Notes under the pieces: model-generated
Seen by the model: the letters and a program-made list of their open reading frames with translations, nothing else
Told to the model about the DNA's origin: nothing
Databases searched by the model: none
Made by a program: the position numbers and the translations under genes
Origin: Burkholderia metallica
GTDB taxonomy: Bacteria; Pseudomonadota; Gammaproteobacteria; Burkholderiales; Burkholderiaceae
Assembly (NCBI RefSeq): GCF_902832845.1
Contig: NZ_CADFDB010000005.1
Coordinates: forward strand, 412,027-476,026
DNA: 64,000 bases
Direction: 5' to 3'
In this document: positions 8,774 through 17,976 of the stretch, piece after piece
How positions within the stretch are numbered: the stretch's first letter is position 1
Layout of the letters: every line of letters starts with the position of its first letter

Positions 8774-9739
8774 ATGGCCGCCGCGCTCGAACGACCCAGC
8801 CTCACCGCGCTCGGCCAGCCGGGCGCGCGCAGCCGCGACAAGCTCGCGCGCATCCCGGTGCGCGTCGAGCCGGCGGCCGGCGCGGCGTTGCCGAAGCCGC
8901 CGTGGCTGCGCGCGCGGCCGATGATGAGCGGGGCGGTCGCCGACATGGCGGCCGTGCTGCGCGAGCATCGGCTGCATTCCGTCTGCGAGGAGGCGATGTG
9001 CCCGAACATCGGCGAATGCTTCGCGCAGCGCACCGCGACCTTCATGATCATGGGCGGGCTGTGCACGCGGCGCTGCCCGTTCTGCGACGTCGCGCACGGC
9101 CGCCCCGAGCCGCTCGACCCCGGCGAGCCGGCGCGACTGGCGGCCGCGTCCGCCGCGCTCGGGCTGCGCTACGTCGTGATCGCGTCGGTCGACCGCGACG
9201 ACCTGCGCGACGGTGGCGCCGCGCATTTCGCCGCGTGCATTGCGGCGGTGCGCGCGCGCGTGCCGGGCATCGGCGTCGAAGTGCTGACGCCGGACTTCCG
9301 TGGCCGCGTGCCGCGCGCGCTCGATGCGCTGTCGGCCGCGTGGCCCGACGTGTTCAACCACAACATCGAGACGGTGCCGTCGCTGTATCGGGCGGCGCGG
9401 CCGGGCGCCGACTATCGCGGCTCGCTCGAACTGCTCGCGCAGGCGAAAGCCATGCGGCCGGGGCTGGTGACGAAATCGGGGCTGATGCTCGGGCTCGGCG
9501 AGTGCGACGACGACGTGCGCGACACGCTGCGCGACCTGCGTGCGCACGACGTCGACGTGCTGACGCTCGGCCAGTATCTCGCGCCGTCCGCGCACCATCT
9601 GCCGGTGCGGCGCTACGTGAGCCCGGACGCATTCGCCGCATGGCGCGACGACGCGCTATCGCTCGGTTTCAGGGAAGTGGTTGCCGGCCCGCTCGTGCGG
9701 TCGTCGTATCACGCGGCCGACGTACTGGAGGAGACGTAA
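8774..9739 (+). CDS. lipA: Lipoyl synthase, acetoin-operon copy
   Basis: This 321-residue radical-SAM enzyme inserts two sulfurs into protein-bound octanoyl groups. Both Fe-S motifs are intact: the auxiliary cluster [12 protein letters not shown] near residue 74 and the radical-SAM CTRRCPFC near 97. It starts 2 nt after acoC, so it is translationally coupled and probably a dedicated maturation enzyme for the lipoyl arm of AcoC. A separate housekeeping lipA with lipB is expected elsewhere in a Burkholderia genome (inference). Last gene of the operon, 11 bp from the convergent MATE gene. Confidence 0.9.
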   Translation: MAAALERPSLTALGQPGARSRDKLARIPVRVEPAAGAALPKPPWLRARPMMSGAVADMAAVLREHRLHSVCEEAMCPNIGECFAQRTATFMIMGGLCTRRCPFCDVAHGRPEPLDPGEPARLAAASAALGLRYVVIASVDRDDLRDGGAAHFAACIAAVRARVPGIGVEVLTPDFRGRVPRALDALSAAWPDVFNHNIETVPSLYRAARPGADYRGSLELLAQAKAMRPGLVTKSGLMLGLGECDDDVRDTLRDLRAHDVDVLTLGQYLAPSAHHLPVRRYVSPDAFAAWRDDALSLGFREVVAGPLVRSSYHAADVLEET

Positions 9740-9750
9740 CGGGCCGCGCG

Positions 9751-11106
9751 TCAGGCGGATGCGGCCGCCTGCGCGCGACTGACGCGCTGCAGGTACAGCA
9801 CGAGCCCGGCGCCCGCGAGCATCAGGCTGACCGTGTTCGCGAACCAGAAGCCGCGCGCGCCGGTCAGCCACGCGGGCGCGATGCCGCCCACGTCGAAACC
9901 GAGCGCGTAGCCGCCGCTGAGCCCGACGCCCCACAGCGCGACCGCATAGATCACGGACGGCACGACCGCGACCTTGTACGCGCGAAGCACGAACGCCGAC
10001 GTAACCTGCAGCGCATCGAAGACGTGGTAGCACGCGACGATCGCGACGAGCGGCATCGCGGCCGCGGCGACGGCCGGGTTCGGCGTATAGCCGCCGATGA
10101 TCAGCGGGCGCAGCACGAACACGAGCAGGCCGTAGGTCGCGGCGATGCCGCACGCGAAGATCACGCTGTGCCGGCCGAGCAGCCGGGCTTCTTCGAGCCG
10201 GCCGGCGCCGAGCGCGCGTGCGACGAGCGTCGACGCCGCCACGCCGATCGACAGCGGCGTCATGTACAGCACCGCGCCGATGTTGCCGGCGATCTGGTGG
10301 CCGGCGAGCGTCGTCGTGCCGAATTGCGCGATGAACAGCGCCATGCACGTGTACGACGTGACTTCGATCAGGTACGACAGGCCCATCGGTACACCGAGTT
10401 TCAGGATCGCCTTCTGACGCGCCCAGACCGGCCAGCAGAAGCGCGAGAAGATCGCGAGCGGCGCGAACACGTCGAGCTTCGCGAGCAGCGTGTAGCCGAT
10501 CAGTGCGAGCGCCCAGTTGATCAGCGTGCTCGCGAGCCCGCAGCCGGGACCGCCGAGGGCCGGCACGCCGAACCCGCCGAAGATGAACCACACGTTGAGC
10601 GGAAACTTGAGCAGCAGCGCGCCGATCTGGAGGATCATCGCGAGCCGCGGCTTGCCGGCCGCGTTGGTCAGCGCGTTGTAGATGCGAAAGACGAGGCTGG
10701 CGGGCAGCCCGTAAGACAGGATGCGCAGGTACTCGACGGTGCGGTCGTGCAGCGCGGCGGGTGTGTGCGCGAGGTGCAGCAGCGGTTCGGGAAAATGCAG
10801 CAGGAGAAAGCCGGGCACCGCGAGCAGGAGCGCGAGCCACAGCGCCTGGCGTACTTCCTCGCCGATCTCGGCGTAGCGCCGCGCGCCGTACAGTTGCCCG
10901 GTGATCGGCTGCAGCGCGGACAGGATGCCCGTCAGGCCGATATAGATCGACACGTAGATCGACGAGCCGAGCCCGAGTGCGGCGAGATCGACGGCCGAGT
11001 AGCGGCCGACCATCGCGGTGTCGATCACGCCGAACGCAATGATCGCGAGCTGGCCGACGAGCACCGGCCACGCGAGACCGACGATCCGGCGGATGTCGCC
11101 GAACAT
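9751..11106 (-). CDS. MATE family multidrug/Na+-type exporter
   Basis: This 451-residue inner-membrane protein has two repeats of about six transmembrane helices. It opens with an early hydrophobic stretch (residues 8-30, LAWPVLVGQLAIIAFGVIDT) and the VDTAMVG-like signature of MATE transporters, and belongs to the NorM-like branch by appearance. Its ATG is 2 nt after the stop of the upstream glycosyltransferase, so the two are coupled. Substrate unknown. A role as a lipid-linked sugar flippase is conceivable from the partner gene but is not shown by sequence. Confidence 0.85.
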   Translation of the reverse strand: MFGDIRRIVGLAWPVLVGQLAIIAFGVIDTAMVGRYSAVDLAALGLGSSIYVSIYIGLTGILSALQPITGQLYGARRYAEIGEEVRQALWLALLLAVPGFLLLHFPEPLLHLAHTPAALHDRTVEYLRILSYGLPASLVFRIYNALTNAAGKPRLAMILQIGALLLKFPLNVWFIFGGFGVPALGGPGCGLASTLINWALALIGYTLLAKLDVFAPLAIFSRFCWPVWARQKAILKLGVPMGLSYLIEVTSYTCMALFIAQFGTTTLAGHQIAGNIGAVLYMTPLSIGVAASTLVARALGAGRLEEARLLGRHSVIFACGIAATYGLLVFVLRPLIIGGYTPNPAVAAAAMPLVAIVACYHVFDALQVTSAFVLRAYKVAVVPSVIYAVALWGVGLSGGYALGFDVGGIAPAWLTGARGFWFANTVSLMLAGAGLVLYLQRVSRAQAAASA

Positions 11107-11108
11107 CG

Positions 11109-12866
11109 TCAGCCGGCCGGCTGACGGCGAGCCGGGCGCCGCTTGACGGGCGTCTTCGGCCGTTCGATGCGCTCGTACAGGCGGAAGCGTTCGTCGCGGT
11201 CGGCGACGCGGCGGCCTTCCCACACGAGACGCCACACGTATTGCGACATCGAGCTCGGCTCGCCGAAGTCCGAGCGGTCCTGGCGCAGAATCACGTCGCA
11301 GTCGCCGGAGAAATCGAAGCGCATGTTGCCGAAATAGGCGAAGGTCGCGATCTGCGCGTCGCCGAGCCGCGCGGGCGAGATGCACTCATAGTCGGACGGA
11401 AGGTGCACGGCGATCTGCTGCGCGACGTCGCGATAGGTGCGGCCGTAGTTGACGATCGGCAGCCACAGCGTCATCAGCAGTACCCACATCAGCGTGGTGC
11501 CCGCGCCCGACAGCACGACGCTGCGCCACAGCACCTTCGGCTGCCGCGAGATGCGCCAGCGCACGAGGAAGCACCAGCACACGGTGGCGATCACCGCGCA
11601 GATGAACGACAGGATCTTGAAGTGCGGCTCGTAGCCGGGCACGAGCCGCGCGAGGTTGCGCGCGAGCGGATGCGGGAAGCCCGTGATCGACGCGAGCCAC
11701 ACGAGCCACACGAAGGTGCCGAGAATCGTGAAGCTCAGCACCGCGAACCAGTCGATCGCGTTGATCGCGCCGCGCTTGAGGGTCGGCAGCGCGAACGTCG
11801 CGAGCACCGCGAGCGGCGGCAGCAGCAGCATGTACATGCGGTTCGACTGCTGGCTCTGCAGGATCACGAGCGCGACGAGCGGCACGGCGACCGACAGCGG
11901 AATCGCGACGTGTGCACGGCGGCGCAAGCCGGCCCAGCTCCACCACGCCCAGATCGCGAGCGGCCACGCGGGCCACGTGAACAACGGCAGGTTCTTCGCC
12001 GCATAGCCGAGCACCGCGGTCGGCGGCCCCGAAAAGCGCATCAGGCTGCCGTGGATCCACTGGTTGAAGAACCAGGCGGCGTCGTCGGGCGCGGCGACGA
12101 ACGCGGCCAGCGGCCACAGCGCGAAGATCGCGGCCGCGAGCGGCACGCCGACGAGCGGCAGGCGCAGGTTGCGCATCTCGGGCGTGACGAGCCACAGGAC
12201 GGCCGTACCGGCGAGCAGGGCGACGACCAGCACCGGGTTGCCGGACAGGGCGACGAGGCCGATCGCGGCGCCCCACCACAGCGCGCCCTGCATCGGCTTG
12301 TCGATGCCGCGCACGATCCCGTAGACGAGCATCGCGATCCACGCGAACTGCGCGAGCTGCGGCGTCGTTTCGTGCCCGCGCTCCGCGAGGCCGAAGCAGG
12401 CGACGAGGACCAGCAGCGCGCCGTCGGCGAGCGTGCGGCCGTAGTCGCGCGGCTCGGGCTCGCCGCCGAACGCGTATTTGAACGGCTGGACCTCGGCGCG
12501 CCGGCCGAGCAGGTAGGCTGCGTACCAGACGAACGCGCACGCGACGCAGAACAGCACGCCGGTGTCGACGCGCGACGCGTTGCTTGCGTCTACCCACGGG
12601 CCGAGCCCGCGGATCGACAGTGCGCCGAGCCAGTAGCCGAGCGGCCCGTCGGTCGTGATGAACTTGCCGACCAGGTTCGGCAGCAGCCAGTCGTGCCAGC
12701 CGCCCTTGGCCATCGTCCACATCACGCCGAAGCCCGCCGCGTCCTCGTTCTTCCACGGGTCGCGGCCGAACAGGCCGAACGCCGCGTAGACGAAGCAGAG
12801 CGTGAGCAGCAGCCAGCGCGGCAGCGCGCGCGTGGCGGAGGCGGTGAGACGGACGACAGGCTTCAT
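11109..12866 (-). CDS. Glycosyltransferase family 39 / ArnT-like membrane protein
   Basis: This 585-residue polytopic membrane protein has a first transmembrane helix (about 17-33) followed by the periplasmic loop GRDPWKNEDAAGF, the position of the acidic catalytic loop in PMT/ArnT (GT-C) enzymes. About ten more helices and a soluble C-terminal domain follow. Such enzymes move a sugar from a polyprenyl-phosphate carrier to lipid A, protein or polysaccharide; which one is unclear. Start ATG 12866 is preferred because a TACAAT box (12945-12940, minus) overlaps the alternative ATG at 12941. Confidence 0.75.
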   Translation of the reverse strand: MKPVVRLTASATRALPRWLLLTLCFVYAAFGLFGRDPWKNEDAAGFGVMWTMAKGGWHDWLLPNLVGKFITTDGPLGYWLGALSIRGLGPWVDASNASRVDTGVLFCVACAFVWYAAYLLGRRAEVQPFKYAFGGEPEPRDYGRTLADGALLVLVACFGLAERGHETTPQLAQFAWIAMLVYGIVRGIDKPMQGALWWGAAIGLVALSGNPVLVVALLAGTAVLWLVTPEMRNLRLPLVGVPLAAAIFALWPLAAFVAAPDDAAWFFNQWIHGSLMRFSGPPTAVLGYAAKNLPLFTWPAWPLAIWAWWSWAGLRRRAHVAIPLSVAVPLVALVILQSQQSNRMYMLLLPPLAVLATFALPTLKRGAINAIDWFAVLSFTILGTFVWLVWLASITGFPHPLARNLARLVPGYEPHFKILSFICAVIATVCWCFLVRWRISRQPKVLWRSVVLSGAGTTLMWVLLMTLWLPIVNYGRTYRDVAQQIAVHLPSDYECISPARLGDAQIATFAYFGNMRFDFSGDCDVILRQDRSDFGEPSSMSQYVWRLVWEGRRVADRDERFRLYERIERPKTPVKRRPARRQPAG

Positions 12867-13014
12867 GCAGATGAGCGATTTGTTATGGGCGGGTGGCCGG
12901 CGCGGTGGCGCGCGGTCGGGCCGGATTCGAGCATCCGGCATTGTAGACGCGCCCGCTGTTGCACGTCAGGTGGATGCCCGGGCGCCGGCGGGCGCGTGCC
13001 GGGCGAGCAGAGAC

Positions 13015-13041
13015 AAAAAAGGGCAGCCTGGGCTGCCCTTT
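13015..13041 (-). terminator. Rho-independent terminator of rpmE2
   Basis: An 8-bp perfect stem GGGCAGCC / GGCTGCCC with a 2-nt loop is followed on the minus strand by six Us. It lies about 45 nt past the rpmE2 stop. Confidence 0.9.
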
Positions 13042-13084
13042 CGTGCGGTACCGGTCGATGCAACCACCGGATACGGTGCGAAGC

Positions 13085-13348
13085 TTACTTCGCGACCTTG
13101 CCGCTGGCGCGTGCGCCGAACTTGTTCTTGAACTTCTCGACACGGCCTGCCGTGTCCATGATCTTTTGCTGACCCGTGTAGAACGAGTGCGATTCCGACG
13201 ACACTTCGATCTTGGCGAGCGGGTAGGTCTTGCCTTCGTGGTCGATGGTTTCACGCGTCTGGATCGTCGAGCGCGTGATGAACTTGAAGCCGTTCGACAT
13301 GTCTTGGAAGACGACTTCGCGGTAGTCCGGGTGAATGCCAGGTTTCAT
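13085..13348 (-). CDS. rpmE2: 50S ribosomal protein L31, type B
   Basis: This 87-residue ribosomal protein matches the long, zinc-free L31 type B. It starts [16 protein letters not shown], has no cysteine, and carries the C-terminal extension ending [10 protein letters not shown]. It belongs to the large subunit at the inter-subunit bridge. A CATAAT -10 box at 13475-13470 (minus) gives it a promoter of its own and a leader of roughly 115 nt. No CxxC form is visible in the window. Confidence 0.95.
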   Translation of the reverse strand: MKPGIHPDYREVVFQDMSNGFKFITRSTIQTRETIDHEGKTYPLAKIEVSSESHSFYTGQQKIMDTAGRVEKFKNKFGARASGKVAK

Positions 13349-13469
13349 GATGTTCCTTGGTGAGAGCGGTAGCCAACCCGCCGCTTGCCGTGCCGTGCCG
13401 CGCAGATTTGCGCGATTCGGCCGACGTCAAGCCCGGCGCGAGCCACTTGCCTAAGGTCGAAAAACGGCG

Positions 13470-13475
13470 ATTATG
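13470..13475 (-). promoter_or_regulatory. Putative -10 of the rpmE2 promoter
   Basis: CATAAT preceded by TGG (extended -10 flavour) on the minus strand. The predicted mRNA would have a leader of about 115 nt before rpmE2. The -35 match is weak. Confidence 0.45.
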
Positions 13476-13505
13476 CCAGAAAATCAGACGGTTGACGAAT
13501 AATTT

Positions 13506-14339
13506 TCACGGTGCGCCGAGCGCGCCGGTGCCGGCCGGATCCTGCCGGTAGTAGCGCGCCAGCAGCCGGTACAGTTCCGGAAATTCGGACTCGAACGCCT
13601 TCGGCCGGACGAACAGCGCTTCGCTGCACACCGCGAAGAACTCCGAAGGATGGTCGGCCGCATAGGGATCGATCAGCGAATCCCGCTCGAAGCGCGCCCA
13701 CGCGCGGTCCGGCACCGCGTCGACGCGCGCGCAGAACTGGTCGTACGCGTGCTCGAACACGTCGGCCCACGCCTGCGCATCGAGGTGCGGCGCGTGCCAG
13801 CGACGAAAAAGGGGCGGATAGCCGTCGGCTGCGCCGTTGACCATGTCGATCTTGTGCGCGAACTCGTGGATCACGACGTTGTACGCGTCGCGGCCGTCGG
13901 TCATCTGCGCGTCTTCCCAGGACAGGATCACCGGGCCGCCTTCCCAGGCTTCGCCGCTCGCATCCTGCTCGACTTCGTGGACGACGCCGTCTTCGTCCTG
14001 CACTGTCTTGCGGATCACGAATTCGCCCGGATACACGACGACGCCGACCCAGCCGTCGTACAGCGACAGGTCGAGATTCAGCACGGGCAGGCAGGCCTGC
14101 GCGGCGATCGCGACGACCATCGCGTCGGTCAGCTCGAGCCCGTGCGCGGTCGAGAACGATTTCTTCGCGACGAACAGGCTCGTCAGTTCGCGCAGCCGGC
14201 CGAGCGCGTCGGGCGACAGCGTGGCGAGGAACGGCAGGCGCTCGACGGTGTCCTGCCACAACGCGTCGGGGATCGGATGGCTGCGCAGCGCGCGGTCGCG
14301 GCGGCGGTCGTCGAACCAGCGGGTCAGTTTCGAGAGCAT
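13506..14339 (-). CDS. mtfA: MtfA-type zinc-dependent peptidase (M90 family)
   Basis: This 277-residue cytosolic protein of the MtfA/YeeI family has the metalloprotease signature HEFAHKID near residue 157 and a downstream Glu region (HPSEFFAVCSEALF) near 237 that supplies the third ligand. In E. coli MtfA binds the glucose repressor Mlc and has aminopeptidase activity; whether a Mlc target exists here is unknown. It lies between rpmE2 and the MFS gene on the same strand, 38 nt downstream of the MFS stop. Confidence 0.85.
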   Translation of the reverse strand: MLSKLTRWFDDRRRDRALRSHPIPDALWQDTVERLPFLATLSPDALGRLRELTSLFVAKKSFSTAHGLELTDAMVVAIAAQACLPVLNLDLSLYDGWVGVVVYPGEFVIRKTVQDEDGVVHEVEQDASGEAWEGGPVILSWEDAQMTDGRDAYNVVIHEFAHKIDMVNGAADGYPPLFRRWHAPHLDAQAWADVFEHAYDQFCARVDAVPDRAWARFERDSLIDPYAADHPSEFFAVCSEALFVRPKAFESEFPELYRLLARYYRQDPAGTGALGAP

Positions 14340-14377
14340 GAAGGCGGTCCGCGGAAATCCAAAGCCTGTCTTTTAAC

Positions 14378-15934
14378 TCAATCGATCTCTTTTTGCCATG
14401 CCGCGAAGAGACCGCCGACGAGCGCCACACCCGCCAGGAAGTAAAAGCCGTCGAGCGACGCGAGGAACGACGCCTGTTGCGCGACCATGCGCGCGATCGA
14501 CGCGAGCGCGAGGCCGTGCGCGTCGTTCAGCGCGTGGCCGGCGGTAACATAGCTGTGCGTCAGCGCATCGACGGTCTGCTGGAACAGCGGGTCGAACACG
14601 TTCGCGCGCTCGACGAGCCGCGTCTGATGAACGGCCACGCGGTGCTGCTCGACGATGATCACCGACGACGTCGCGAACGAGATCGTCAGTTGCCGCACGA
14701 TGTTCTTCAGCCGGTAGCCGTGCGTATATTCGTCGATCGCGAAGATCCGGAACGTCAGGTTGGCCACCGGCAGCACGATGAAGAGCAGCAGCAGCCCGCG
14801 CAGCAGCAGCGGGACGATCAGCGCGGCCTCGCCGACCTGCGGCGTCATGCGCGTCATCCACAGCGCGGCCGTGACGGCGATCGCGAACCCCGGCACGACG
14901 AACCATTTCTTGTGCGTGACGAATTTCGCGTAGCGCAGGTACGCGAACAGCGCGGTGGCCGAAATCAGCGACATCGTGCCCACCAGCCGCCCGGCGTTCT
15001 CGACCGGATAGCCGAGCCCGCCTTCGAGAAACCGCGAGGTCAGGTAACTGAAGCCCGTCGACTCGTAGTAATAGAACATGTAGAGCAGCAGCCCGATCTG
15101 GAACGTCCGCTCGCGCAACGCGTGCAGGCGCACGAGCGGCGTCGGGTGGTTCCACTGGTGATACGCGAACCACGCGAGCGCGCCGATCCCCGCGATCGTC
15201 AGCACGATCAGCATCGGCGAGCCGCTGTACAACTGGTAATGCACCTGCTGCAGCACGATCTGCAGCGCGCCTTGCGCGAGCGCGAACACCACATACGGCC
15301 AGAAGTGGCCGGAACCGCGCGCGTCGTCGGGTGCGCGGCCCGAATCGGGCAGCGTGAGCAGCGCGAGGATCGCGAACGCGATGCCGGCCGGCGCCGTGCA
15401 CGCGAACAGTGCGCGCCACGTCGCATGCGCGACGAGCAGGCCGCCGACGATCGGCGCGAGCGCGCTGCCGAGCAGGATCATGATCAGGAACGCGCGCGTC
15501 GCGGGCGGCCGTTCCTGCGGCTTGAAGCTGATCTGGATCAGGATCCGGCATGCGCCCATCATCGGCCCGATGAAGTAGCCCTGGAAGCCGCGCGCGAACG
15601 CGAGTTCGAGCGACGTGTCGGCCAGCGCGGCCGCGATCGCGCCGAACGAGAACATCAGCATGCAGCCGGCGACGTAGCGACGATGGCCGAGCCGGTCGAC
15701 CCACCATTGCTGCTGCAGGATGCCGAGCACGGCCGTGACCGCATACGCGCTCGACGACCACACGAGCTCGTCGGGCGACGCGTTGACGCCGCCCGCGATG
15801 TAGCTCGCGAAGAACGAGAAGACCGCGTTGTCGAAGTAGTCGATGCCGGTCACGAGCGCGAGCGCCCACGGGAACAGGTCCGCGCGCAGGTTCGCGCGGC
15901 TCCACAGCGGCGGGCGACCGGGCAGCGCGTTCAT
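14378..15934 (-). CDS. MFS transporter, DHA2-like (14-TM) drug efflux
   Basis: This 518-residue transporter has an N-terminal block of hydrophobic helices containing DRLGHRRYVAGC (motif A-like loop, about residue 79) and GSALAPIVGGLLV (motif C-like, about residue 150). A long central membrane region and a last helix near the C-terminus fit the 14-helix DHA2 layout. The start overlaps the stop of the upstream MerR gene by 4 bp (ATGA), so the pump is co-translated with its probable regulator. Substrate unknown. Confidence 0.85.
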   Translation of the reverse strand: MNALPGRPPLWSRANLRADLFPWALALVTGIDYFDNAVFSFFASYIAGGVNASPDELVWSSSAYAVTAVLGILQQQWWVDRLGHRRYVAGCMLMFSFGAIAAALADTSLELAFARGFQGYFIGPMMGACRILIQISFKPQERPPATRAFLIMILLGSALAPIVGGLLVAHATWRALFACTAPAGIAFAILALLTLPDSGRAPDDARGSGHFWPYVVFALAQGALQIVLQQVHYQLYSGSPMLIVLTIAGIGALAWFAYHQWNHPTPLVRLHALRERTFQIGLLLYMFYYYESTGFSYLTSRFLEGGLGYPVENAGRLVGTMSLISATALFAYLRYAKFVTHKKWFVVPGFAIAVTAALWMTRMTPQVGEAALIVPLLLRGLLLLFIVLPVANLTFRIFAIDEYTHGYRLKNIVRQLTISFATSSVIIVEQHRVAVHQTRLVERANVFDPLFQQTVDALTHSYVTAGHALNDAHGLALASIARMVAQQASFLASLDGFYFLAGVALVGGLFAAWQKEID

Positions 15935-16431
15935 TCGCGCGCCTTGCGTGCGCGCCGCGTGCCGGTTTCGGCCTGCCGCTGCGCGATCAGCGTCTCGGCG
16001 TTTTCGCCGGCAAGACGCCGCTCGACGTAGTCGATGTCGTGCTGCAGTTCCTTGCGCAGCGCGACGGCTTCCTTCAACTCGCGCTGGACGGCCGCGATCC
16101 GCCGATCGAGCGTGTCGATCTGCTCGGCAAGGCCGGTGCGGATGTCGCGCAGCGACGCGTCCGAATAGCGGCGCCGGCCGTCGCCCGTTTCTTCGAGCGG
16201 GCGCTTCAGCATCTCGGTGATGCCGTGCAGCGAGAAACCGAGCGCGCGCAGCCGCAGGATGCGCGCGAAGCGTTCGAGGTCTGCTTCGTCGTACAGGCGG
16301 TAGCGGCCTTCGCTGCGCGATGGCGTGACGAGCCCGCGCTCTTCGTAATACTTCAGCGTGCGCGGCGTGACGCCGAGCCGCGACGCGGCATCGCTCACGG
16401 TCAGCAACGGGGTGGGGGCGTCGTTCGGCAT
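15931..16431 (-). CDS. MerR family transcriptional regulator of the MFS pump
   Basis: This 166-residue protein has an N-terminal MerR helix-turn-helix (residues 8-75; VSDAASRLGVTPRTLKYYEERGLV, and GRYRLYDEADLERF). A long coiled-coil helix (about 95-145) and a basic tail follow. No cysteines are visible, so sensing is probably of a hydrophobic drug or by protein partner. It is the first gene of a two-gene operon with the MFS transporter and lies behind its own dyad operator, the usual design of drug-responsive MerR/efflux pairs. Confidence 0.85.
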   Translation of the reverse strand: MPNDAPTPLLTVSDAASRLGVTPRTLKYYEERGLVTPSRSEGRYRLYDEADLERFARILRLRALGFSLHGITEMLKRPLEETGDGRRRYSDASLRDIRTGLAEQIDTLDRRIAAVQRELKEAVALRKELQHDIDYVERRLAGENAETLIAQRQAETGTRRARKARE

Positions 16432-16466
16432 CGGGCGGCGTGGGAGTCGGTAGCGGCGATGTGGCG

Positions 16467-16500
16467 ATTATAGATCAACCTGTACGTTCACGTTCAGGTT
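16467..16500 (-). promoter_or_regulatory. MerR-type operator and -10 box of the MerR-MFS operon
   Basis: A 24-bp imperfect dyad (16477-16500; outer arms AACCTG and CAGGTT, 10 of 12 positions symmetric) lies immediately upstream of a perfect TATAAT (16472-16467) on the minus strand. Position and symmetry fit a MerR activator site. The rho terminator begins 8 bp beyond it. Confidence 0.7.
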
Positions 16501-16508
16501 GGCGCGAA

Positions 16509-16546
16509 AAAACGGCCGCCGGGCAGAATGCGCGGGCGGCCGTTTT
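16509..16546 (-). terminator. Rho-independent terminator of rho
   Basis: A 12-bp stem (AAAACGGCCGCC / GGCGGCCGTTTT) with a 14-nt loop lies 20 nt past the rho stop. A- and T-runs on both sides let it act in either direction. Confidence 0.85.
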
Positions 16547-16565
16547 CGGGTGCGGGCGGAGGCGA

Positions 16566-17828
16566 TCAGCCGCCGCGGCGCATCAGGTCGAAGAACTCGG
16601 AGTTGCTCTTCGTCTGACGGATCTTGTCGAGCAGGAATTCCATGGCCTCGACTTCGTCCATGTCGTGGATGAACTTGCGCAGCACCCAGATCTTCTGAAG
16701 GATCTCGGGCTTGATCAGCATTTCCTCGCGACGCGTGCCCGACTTGTTCAGGTTGATCGACGGGTACACGCGCTTTTCCGCGAGACGGCGCTCGAGGTGC
16801 ACTTCCATGTTGCCGGTGCCCTTGAACTCTTCGTAGATCACGTCGTCCATGCGGCTGCCGGTTTCGATCAGCGCGGTGCCGATGATCGTCAGCGAACCGC
16901 CTTCCTCGATGTTGCGCGCCGCGCCGAAGAAGCGCTTCGGACGCTGCAGTGCGTTCGCGTCGACACCGCCCGTCAGCACCTTGCCCGATGCCGGGATCAC
17001 GGTGTTGTAGGCGCGTGCGAGACGCGTGATCGAGTCGAGCAGGATCACGACGTCGTGCTTCATTTCGACGAGGCGCTTGGCCTTCTCGATCACCATTTCG
17101 GCGACCTGGACGTGGCGCGTGGCCGGCTCGTCGAACGTCGACGCGATCACTTCGCCGGCGACCGAGCGCTGCATTTCGGTCACTTCTTCAGGGCGCTCGT
17201 CGATCAGCAGCACGAACAGGATCACGTCCGGGTGGTTCTGCTTGATCGCGTGCGCGATGTGCTGGAGCATCACGGTCTTGCCCGACTTCGGCGACGCGAC
17301 GAGCAGGCCGCGCTGGCCCTTGCCGATCGGCGCGATCATGTCGATGATGCGGCCCGTGACGTTTTCCTCGCCGCGCATTTCGCGTTCGAGCGACAGCGGC
17401 TTGTTCGGGTGCAGCGGCGTGAGGTTCTCGAACATGATCTTGTGTTTCGAGGCCTCGGGCGGCTGCCCGTTGACTTTGTCGACCTTCACCAGCGCGAAGT
17501 AGCGCTCGCCGTCCTTCGGCGTGCGGACTTCACCTTCGATGGTGTCGCCGGTGTGCAGGTTGAAGCGGCGGATCTGCGACGGGCTGATGTAGATGTCGTC
17601 GGTGCTCGCGAGGTACGACATTTCCGGCGAGCGCAGGAAGCCGAAGCCGTCCGGCAGCACTTCGAGCGTGCCGTCACCGAAGATCGTCTCTCCCGTCTTG
17701 GCGCGCTTTTTAAGAATGGCAAACATCAACTCCTGCTTGCGCAGGCGGTTCGCGTTTTCGATCTCCAGGCCGTTGGCCATTTCGATCAGTTCGGAGACGT
17801 GCAGAGACTTGAGCTCGGATAAATGCAT
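16566..17828 (-). CDS. rho: Transcription termination factor Rho
   Basis: This 420-residue hexameric RNA helicase is complete. It has the N-terminal RNA-binding cold-shock-like domain (about 50-120, with [10 protein letters not shown]), Walker A SPKSGKT near residue 180, Walker [13 protein letters not shown] near 265, and the Q/R-loop region with [20 protein letters not shown]. Length is the family norm. A pyrimidine-rich leader without an obvious SD precedes it, suggesting autogenous control. trxA lies upstream on the same strand. Confidence 0.97.
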   Translation of the reverse strand: MHLSELKSLHVSELIEMANGLEIENANRLRKQELMFAILKKRAKTGETIFGDGTLEVLPDGFGFLRSPEMSYLASTDDIYISPSQIRRFNLHTGDTIEGEVRTPKDGERYFALVKVDKVNGQPPEASKHKIMFENLTPLHPNKPLSLEREMRGEENVTGRIIDMIAPIGKGQRGLLVASPKSGKTVMLQHIAHAIKQNHPDVILFVLLIDERPEEVTEMQRSVAGEVIASTFDEPATRHVQVAEMVIEKAKRLVEMKHDVVILLDSITRLARAYNTVIPASGKVLTGGVDANALQRPKRFFGAARNIEEGGSLTIIGTALIETGSRMDDVIYEEFKGTGNMEVHLERRLAEKRVYPSINLNKSGTRREEMLIKPEILQKIWVLRKFIHDMDEVEAMEFLLDKIRQTKSNSEFFDLMRRGG

Positions 17829-17932
17829 ACGGAGAACCCGCCAGGGAGGAGACGACGAAAGAAATAAAGGGAGGAGGGCGAGCGGAAGCGCTCAGAGACT
17901 TAAATGCGTCTTGTCGACGTTTTTTAATTCTA
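17829..17932 (-). promoter_or_regulatory. rho promoter and C/U-rich leader (candidate rut site)
   Basis: On the minus strand a TAGAAT -10 box (17932-17927) is followed by a leader of about 90 nt. The stretch complementary to about 17843-17880 is almost free of G and rich in C and U, the composition Rho loads onto. Rho is known in E. coli to attenuate its own gene in the leader; here this is inference from composition. Confidence 0.55.
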
Positions 17933-17976
17933 GCATAGGCCGATTCGCGCTTGAGCGAGCGATCGGCGGGTTGACG

